Under the pieces are notes generated by a model, which searched no databases, had not been told where the DNA came from, and saw nothing but the letters and a program-made list of their open reading frames with translations. Shown here in pieces: positions 5,799 to 8,492 of a stretch of 8,492 bases of DNA. Each line of letters begins with the position of its first letter. Within the stretch, counting starts at the first letter, position 1. This DNA comes from JAWVZY01 sp033721955 (GTDB lineage Bacteria; Patescibacteriota; Minisyncoccia; Spechtbacterales; 2-12-FULL-38-22): NCBI GenBank assembly GCA_033721955.1, contig JAWVZY010000032.1, positions 1-8,492 on the forward strand, read 5' to 3'. The position numbers and the translations under genes were made by a program.

Positions 5799-6007
5799 TG
5801 GATCCTGCGACAATGCTCGTCGCACTGGTGATTGCAGCGGGTGCTCTGTTCAATGCTCTCTTCAAGGCATTGATAGTAGACCCGCTTAGGCCATATGCAA
5901 AAGTAGTGGCTGAATCTCTCAAGGACAAGATTCGCCGCGCTTGGGAACGTCTTCGCGACATTGTTCGCGGACGCGAACCCCAGAGGCCGCAACCGCAAGA
6001 GGCATAA
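5798..6007 (+). CDS. Small membrane protein with basic amphipathic tail, 69 aa
   Basis: Not recognised. The start is ATG 5798, not the in-frame GTG at 5588: the SD at 5787-5795 and the TAATG overlap with the 38-aa gene fix it, and the region between shows no gene-like peptide. Residues 4-28 ('ATMLVALVIAAGALFNALFKALIV') form a transmembrane helix. Residues 30-60 are a basic amphipathic helix ('AKVVAESLKDKIRRAWERLRDIVRGR') that could lie on a membrane or bind nucleic acid, and the C-terminus is Pro/Gln-rich (QRPQPQEA). GC-rich Arg codons (CGC, CGT) contrast with the AT-rich genes of the left half. Confidence 0.7.
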   Translation: MDPATMLVALVIAAGALFNALFKALIVDPLRPYAKVVAESLKDKIRRAWERLRDIVRGREPQRPQPQEA

Positions 6008-6020
6008 GAATCCTACAAAC

Positions 6021-6096
6021 AGAATGCGAGCAAGATAACATCAAACTCGCATTCTCATCCCTATATGTTCTGAATATATATTGAGGCCATATAGGG
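6021..6096 (+). promoter_or_regulatory. Double-hairpin leader Q (S1+S2)
   Basis: S1 is AGAATGCGAG (6021-6030)/CTCGCATTCT (6046-6055), a perfect 10 bp. S2 (6059-6096) begins CCCTATATG (6059-6067)/CATATAGGG (6088-6096) and continues with imperfect pairing through TTCTGAATATA. It lies 14 bases after the 69-aa gene and upstream of the 28-aa frame. No T-run follows either stem. Confidence 0.6.
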
Positions 6097-6126
6097 GTGG
6101 GCTGGAAGACAGAAAGGATCACGAAA

Positions 6127-6213
6127 GTGAAAACTCTTCTACTTATCAGCCCGTTTCTACTGCTAGTCGTGGGAGTGCTGTACACAGTATTTTCACTGGC
6201 ATCACAGCTGTAG
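6127..6213 (+). CDS. Possible 28-aa membrane peptide (GTG start)
   Basis: A short frame, GTG 6127 to TAG 6213, encodes a single hydrophobic helix with one Lys at position 2 and a polar end (KTLLLISPFLLLVVGVLYTVFSLASQL). AAAGGA (6113-6118) lies 8 bases upstream, a fair SD. It fits the neighbouring pattern of tiny membrane proteins, each behind a double hairpin. Its small size means it could be chance; proteomics or conservation would decide. Confidence 0.5.
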   Translation: MKTLLLISPFLLLVVGVLYTVFSLASQL

Positions 6214-6222
6214 AACAAAAAC

Positions 6223-6258
6223 TTCGGGGGTGTGAACAAGCAATCCCACACCCCCGAA
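6223..6258 (+). other. Perfect 12-bp hairpin
   Basis: TTCGGGGGTGTG (6223-6234) pairs with CACACCCCCGAA (6247-6258) around a 12-base loop. It lies 9 bases after the 28-aa frame, is very stable and is followed by AAAAG rather than T, so it is not a standard terminator in this direction. A weaker CCAGGT (6281-6286)/ACCTGG (6304-6309) stem follows. Confidence 0.7.
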
Positions 6259-6347
6259 AAAGCACAAGTTCAACTCAAGGCCAGGTCCTATAAAGAAAGG
6301 GGCACCTGGTATAAAAGACCCTCGGGGGAGACCCCATCAGGGAAACC

Positions 6348-6371
6348 CGGGTTCAAATCCCGCGGCTGGCC
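6348..6371 (+). other. tRNA T-arm/acceptor-like fragment
   Basis: CGGG-TTCAAAT-CCCG (6348-6362) has the canonical T-loop sequence and a 4-bp stem. GGCTGGC (6364-6370) could be the 3' acceptor strand; GCCAGGT at 6280-6286 is an imperfect partner (five pairs, one mismatch, one G-U). The sequence between does not give a D-loop with GG or an anticodon arm, so this is not a normal tRNA. It may be a tRNA remnant such as an integration-site relic, a tRNA-like RNA end, or chance. Confidence 0.35.
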
Positions 6372-6388
6372 ACGATATCCTTGGGAAA

Positions 6389-6461
6389 ACCTATCTCGCA
6401 AGAGATAGGTTCTCCTCTAAATTTGTAAATACTTTGCAGGTTTAGAGGAGAATTAATCTCC
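6389..6461 (+). promoter_or_regulatory. Double-hairpin leader L (S1+S2) before the 120-aa gene
   Basis: S1 is ACCTATCTC (6389-6397)/GAGATAGGT (6402-6410) with a GCAA tetraloop. S2 abuts: TTCTCCTCTAAA (6410-6421)/TTTAGAGGAGAA (6441-6452), 12 perfect pairs, extended by TTTGTAA-type pairing with G-U to a 5-base loop. GGAGA (6447-6451) of the S2 3' arm can alternatively pair with TCTCC (6457-6461) across ATTAA. The SD of the next gene (6486-6493) lies beyond. Confidence 0.7.
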
Positions 6462-6497
6462 GGAAAGTACATACAATCAATCCATAAAGGAGGAAAT

Positions 6498-6860
6498 ATG
6501 ATCGCAACACCGTTAGAGGAGCGCACCGCAGAAGAGAAGATCGATGAACTTAGAGATAAGGCCATCGGTTATCGGGATAGCGCTAGAGCGTCGGGAAAGC
6601 GAGAGCTTGCTCACATTGGTGCACATTTCATACGTGTTGTGAAAGGTGCCGAGGAAGCCCTTCAGGCCTTCAATGGAGGCGGAATGAGGCATGTTGAGCT
6701 TGTAATCCGCAGACTGGAAGGCCAGTACTCAGCACTTCTTCGACTCGCCGCCTATTACAGGCAGTTTGATGAAGCGAGGGCAAGGGATTATGAGCGGAGA
6801 TCAATCCGCTTGGCCGATCGCCTCGATGGAGCGCTTTTTCTCAGAAGCGTTATTACTTAA
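6498..6860 (+). CDS. Small helical protein, 120 aa, unknown function
   Basis: Not recognised. ATG 6498 follows AAAGGAGG (6486-6493) by 4 bases. The protein is almost wholly alpha-helical in appearance and highly charged (many Glu/Arg pairs). Helical segments run about residues 9-30 ('TAEEKIDELRDKAIGYRDSARA'), 33-60, 62-88 ('MRHVELVIRRLEGQYSALLRLAAYY') and 89-112, broken near an NGGG turn at about 59-62. There is no signal peptide or membrane segment. The helical-bundle style fits a structural, regulatory or RNA/protein-binding role, but no family motif is visible. It is flanked on both sides by S1+S2 double hairpins, and its codon use is more GC-rich than the left-half genes. Confidence 0.75.
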   Translation: MIATPLEERTAEEKIDELRDKAIGYRDSARASGKRELAHIGAHFIRVVKGAEEALQAFNGGGMRHVELVIRRLEGQYSALLRLAAYYRQFDEARARDYERRSIRLADRLDGALFLRSVIT

Positions 6861-6876
6861 GCACAACCTTGGGGAA

Positions 6877-6942
6877 CCATGTATCCATCTGATACGTGGT
6901 CTCCTCTGAGTTTTGTAAAAACATTACAAGATTCAGCGGAGA
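6877..6942 (+). promoter_or_regulatory. Double-hairpin leader M (S1+S2) before the 159-aa gene
   Basis: S1 is CCATGTATC (6877-6885)/GATACGTGG (6891-6899), 9 pairs with one G-U. S2 starts on the next base (6900-6942): TCTCCTCTGAGTTTTGTAA (19 bases) pairs with the 3' arm at 18 of 19 positions, with loop AAACA. Its 5' arm is close in sequence to that of leader L, while the changed bases are mostly compensated on the other arm. The SD AAAGGAG (6955-6961) follows 12 bases later. Confidence 0.72.
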
Positions 6943-6969
6943 ATGTAGTAGTTGAAAGGAGTGATAGTA

Positions 6970-7449
6970 ATGAAAGTTCTCTACGCGACGTTCGCCTTTG
7001 GTGTTCCTCAGAACACCATTCCCAATCGTGCTCTGTCTCAATGGACCACTACAAAGGCAATTGCCAACGAGGCCTCGGTTTACACGCAGGCTGATATCGT
7101 TCTTCTTGATGAGAGCGTTGAGGTGAGGCGTGTAGAGGAATCGCCCGGGAATCCGCCTCCGACTCTGCGCATCGCGCGCGGAGCAGCGGAATATGCTCGC
7201 GAGCTGGGCGTGGATGAGATCCACGTTCTGGCAGCAGAGCCACACCGTTGGCGCGCCTTGCGTGATCAGCGCAAAGCCGTAGAAGAACTGGATCTGGATG
7301 TTGAAGTTAAGCCGGCTAACATTCCAAATGTAGGTTGGTATGACAAGCAGTCCAGTCAGAAGCGGGTTCGCAGCTGCCTTAACTGGTGGCCGCGGGAGTT
7401 GATCCTGCGTGCCATGCCCTTCTCGCTGTACAAGCGAGTGGCAAGCTAA
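6970..7449 (+). CDS. 159-aa protein, weak resemblance to DUF218/YdcF C-terminal half
   Basis: The start is ATG 6970 with AAAGGAG (6955-6961) 8 bases upstream; the in-frame TTG at 6952 overlaps that SD and is rejected. The protein begins 'MKVLYATFAFGVPQNT', strand-like, and is predicted soluble. The stretch 'LRIARGAAEYARELGVDEIHVLAAEPHRWRALRDQRKAVEEL', with a later 'NWWPRELILRAMPF', recalls the late part of ElyC/SanA/YdcF (DUF218) proteins, where an H..RA motif follows a strand and the chain ends near an E..GL helix. DUF218 members are usually membrane-linked and longer, and the key N-terminal motif is not seen here, so the match is weak. It is the most GC-rich gene of the window and is preceded and followed by double hairpins. 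Function unknown. Confidence 0.75.
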   Translation: MKVLYATFAFGVPQNTIPNRALSQWTTTKAIANEASVYTQADIVLLDESVEVRRVEESPGNPPPTLRIARGAAEYARELGVDEIHVLAAEPHRWRALRDQRKAVEELDLDVEVKPANIPNVGWYDKQSSQKRVRSCLNWWPRELILRAMPFSLYKRVAS

Positions 7450-7466
7450 TTGGTCTTTACAAGCAA

Positions 7467-7567
7467 GCGGGAATATGGTGAAAGCTATATTCCCGCCCTC
7501 ATCTGAGTTTATAAAAATTTATAGATTTGGGTGAGGGTACCGTCTATCATAGATAGGCACAGCCCTC
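7467..7567 (+). promoter_or_regulatory. Double-hairpin leader N (S1+S2) with a re-pairing arm
   Basis: S1 is GCGGGAATAT (7467-7476)/ATATTCCCGC (7487-7496), a perfect 10 bp. S2 (7496-7537) shares the boundary base and is continuously paired for 19 bp, with many G-U pairs and an AAAA loop; its 5' arm contains TCTGAGTTTATAA. GAGGG (7533-7537) can alternatively pair with CCCTC (7563-7567), enclosing CTATC/GATAG (7544-7548/7552-7556). A further GTCACC/GGTGGC stem lies at about 7580-7603, before the SD. Confidence 0.72.
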
Positions 7568-7625
7568 AAATGTTCCTTTGTCACCGAAAACGAAGTAGGT
7601 GGCGTAACTAAAAAGGAGGAAGGAA

Positions 7626-7877
7626 ATGATAGATCAAATCTATCAGGTTCTGCAGTTGCGCCTTGCGGCTAAAGAACTGCGTTACAGCAAGATAGACGAA
7701 TATGTGAAGTTCACATTTGTCTTTAAGCATCTTGCGCCCCAAGCTAAAGAGCTTGGGATAGAGCCGGATTACTACGATCCAGATACGAGCTATGAGGAAG
7801 ATGCACGTGCATATTTGAATGCATTTTTAGATATGACCGAGCATTTCGAAGAACTCATAGAGCGCCTGGAGCAGTAA
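7626..7877 (+). CDS. Small acidic protein, 83 aa, unknown function
   Basis: Not recognised. ATG 7626 follows AAGGAGGA (7613-7620) by 5 bases, one of the strongest SD sites here. The protein is acidic and helical: helix about residues 2-22 ('IDQIYQVLQLRLAAKELRYSK'), then 24-44 ('DEYVKFTFVFKHLAPQAKELG'), an acidic turn 'EPDYYDPDTSYEED', and a C-terminal helix 58-83 ('RAYLNAFLDMTEHFEELIERLEQ'). It has no membrane segment or known motif. Small acidic helical proteins of this kind in mobile elements are sometimes inhibitors or DNA mimics, but nothing visible establishes that. Confidence 0.72.
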   Translation: MIDQIYQVLQLRLAAKELRYSKIDEYVKFTFVFKHLAPQAKELGIEPDYYDPDTSYEEDARAYLNAFLDMTEHFEELIERLEQ

Positions 7878-7887
7878 CCCAGTTAAA

Positions 7888-8013
7888 AGACGACTCGGCT
7901 CATATTATTGCCGGGTTGTCTAAAAGCAGAAAGTCCGGTTAAAAATTTATAGCTGGCCTCTCTGCAAAAACAAAACTTCCTCCACCGCGCTACGGCACCG
8001 AAGATCGTAGCGC
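7888..8013 (+). promoter_or_regulatory. Leader R: S1 hairpin, short S2-like hairpin, third stem
   Basis: S1 is AGACGACTCGGC (7888-7899)/GCCGGGTTGTCT (7910-7921), 12 pairs including two G-U. A shorter S2-like hairpin, CCGGTTA (7935-7941)/TAGCTGG (7950-7956), has a loop AAAATTTA close to the tip of leader N. A third perfect stem, GCGCTACG (7987-7994)/CGTAGCGC (8006-8013), follows. This gap differs from the others in spacing, so it is a variant of the theme. Confidence 0.6.
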
Positions 8014-8080
8014 CTTCACACCAGTTAAGTTTCAAAACTTGCCTGATGTGAGGGAAATGAAAGAAAGGAAAGGAATAAAA

Positions 8081-8341
8081 ATGACCCTTGAAAAATGGGA
8101 GCTGGATCCCCAAAAGATCTACGAGGAGATCAAGCAAACAATCGAGAAGGATCTGCCTCTTGTCTTGAAGGGCATGAGTTACGTGGATGATCTCTTGGAG
8201 CATGCGGAGAATGATGGTGATTTCGACATCATCTGGGAACTTCGCAGCGCTCTTTCTGCTTTTGAAAAGGCCGAAGAGGCCTTAACAGAGGCCATGGACG
8301 GTCTCTGGAAGAAAGAGGAAAAATTTACCCGCAGAGGGTAA
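8081..8341 (+). CDS. Small acidic helical protein, 86 aa, unknown function
   Basis: Not recognised. I take ATG 8081, which has AGGA (8071-8074) within an AAAGGAAAGGA stretch just upstream. In-frame starts at 8039 and 8057 lack an SD and would add a basic leader unlike the rest. The protein is acidic and helical throughout: 'DPQKIYEEIKQTIEKDLPLVLKGMSYVDDLLEHAEN' then 'DFDIIWELRSALSAFEKAEEALTEAMDGLWKKEEKF', ending in a short basic tail TRRG. It has a heptad-like pattern of Leu/Ile/Ala that could form a two-helix hairpin or coiled coil, and no membrane segment. Size and charge resemble the preceding 83-aa protein, but I see no clear sequence similarity between them. Confidence 0.72.
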   Translation: MTLEKWELDPQKIYEEIKQTIEKDLPLVLKGMSYVDDLLEHAENDGDFDIIWELRSALSAFEKAEEALTEAMDGLWKKEEKFTRRG

Positions 8342-8353
8342 ATGTACCTTCAC

Positions 8354-8437
8354 AGCGAACTCTGAGAGTACTCCTCAGAGTTCGCTCCTCACTTTAGTCA
8401 GTTTTATTAAATTGCCTGGAGTGAGGAATTAATCCTC
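8354..8437 (+). promoter_or_regulatory. Double-hairpin leader O (S1+S2) with a re-pairing arm
   Basis: S1 is AGCGAACTCTGAG (8354-8366)/CTCAGAGTTCGCT (8374-8386), a perfect 13 bp. S2 (8386-8427) shares the boundary base, as in leader N, and pairs at 18 of 19 positions with loop TATT. GAGGA (8423-8427) can alternatively pair with TCCTC (8433-8437) across ATTAA, the same loop as in leader L. A further gene is therefore expected just past the window edge. I see no gene or SD in 8438-8492. Confidence 0.7.
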
Positions 8438-8492
8438 TAAACTCTCTCTAATTGGGGATCTAAGTTATGAACTAAATACGCTTTAGAAGCAA

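Noticed and set aside
6223..6258. Intrinsic terminator at the 12-bp GC-rich stem
   Set aside because: The stem is followed by AAAAG on this strand; on the other strand it is followed by AAGTTTTTG, a weak T-run, and no minus-strand gene ends there.
6081..6293. Plus-strand 70-codon frame over 6081-6293
   Set aside because: It reads through two hairpins with no SD; the 28-aa GTG frame in another phase has an SD and a membrane-helix composition.
6280..6371. A complete type II (Ser/Leu-like) tRNA
   Set aside because: Length fits, but there is no D-loop GG, no 5-bp anticodon stem with a 7-base loop, and the acceptor has a mismatch; only the T-arm is convincing.
5486..8427. CRISPR array or simple direct repeats as an explanation of the recurring intergenic elements
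   Set aside because: Copies are far apart, separated by genes, and conserved as paired structure rather than identical sequence.

Overview
The window joins two unlike halves. The left part (1-3857) is ordinary, AT-rich, tightly packed bacterial chromosome. It holds the 3' part of a divergent ribulose-phosphate 3-epimerase, a transketolase split into two genes (TPP-binding half, then pyrimidine/C-terminal half), a HAD-superfamily phosphatase and a small alpha/beta hydrolase. The split transketolase, gene overlaps, poor Shine-Dalgarno (SD) sites, short proteins and divergent active-site motifs suggest a small-genome bacterium of the Candidate Phyla Radiation (Patescibacteria) type. That is an inference, not a proven assignment. 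TGA is used as a stop, so a code in which TGA is glycine is excluded.

At 3881-3926 the hydrolase gene ends in an intrinsic terminator. Its 3' arm also supplies the -35 box of a consensus promoter (TTGACA, 17 bp, TGCTATAAT). A second consensus promoter (TTGACA, 17 bp, TATAAT) lies at 3996-4024. Downstream is about 1 kb with no credible gene (about 4031-5008). It is packed with perfect or compensated stems, including three covarying copies of one hairpin module, a long-range 10-bp helix and a perfect 15-bp helix, and it ends in an intrinsic terminator at 4985-5008. I read this as a giant structured non-coding RNA. It recalls, in size and context only, GOLLD, ROOL and other large RNAs of phages and mobile elements. 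I cannot assign it to a family.

From 5018 to the right edge the base composition and style change again. A 167-nt three-way-junction RNA precedes a run of small same-strand genes: four tiny membrane proteins (73, 38, 69 and 28 aa) and four small soluble proteins (120, 159, 83 and 86 aa). Most have a strong AAGGAGG-type SD site, in contrast to the left half. None is confidently recognisable; the 159-aa protein faintly resembles the C-terminal half of DUF218/YdcF proteins. Nearly every intergenic gap repeats one architecture: a perfect simple hairpin (S1) after the stop codon, an abutting 17-20 bp hairpin (S2) of near-constant size with a related inner sequence, often a downstream sequence that can re-pair with the S2 3' arm, then the SD. 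A tRNA T-arm-like fragment lies at 6348-6371.

The right half looks like a foreign element (integrated phage, plasmid or other mobile DNA) that makes a very abundant giant RNA and a set of small proteins under RNA-structure-based control. No integrase, replicase or capsid gene is visible here, so its type is unknown.
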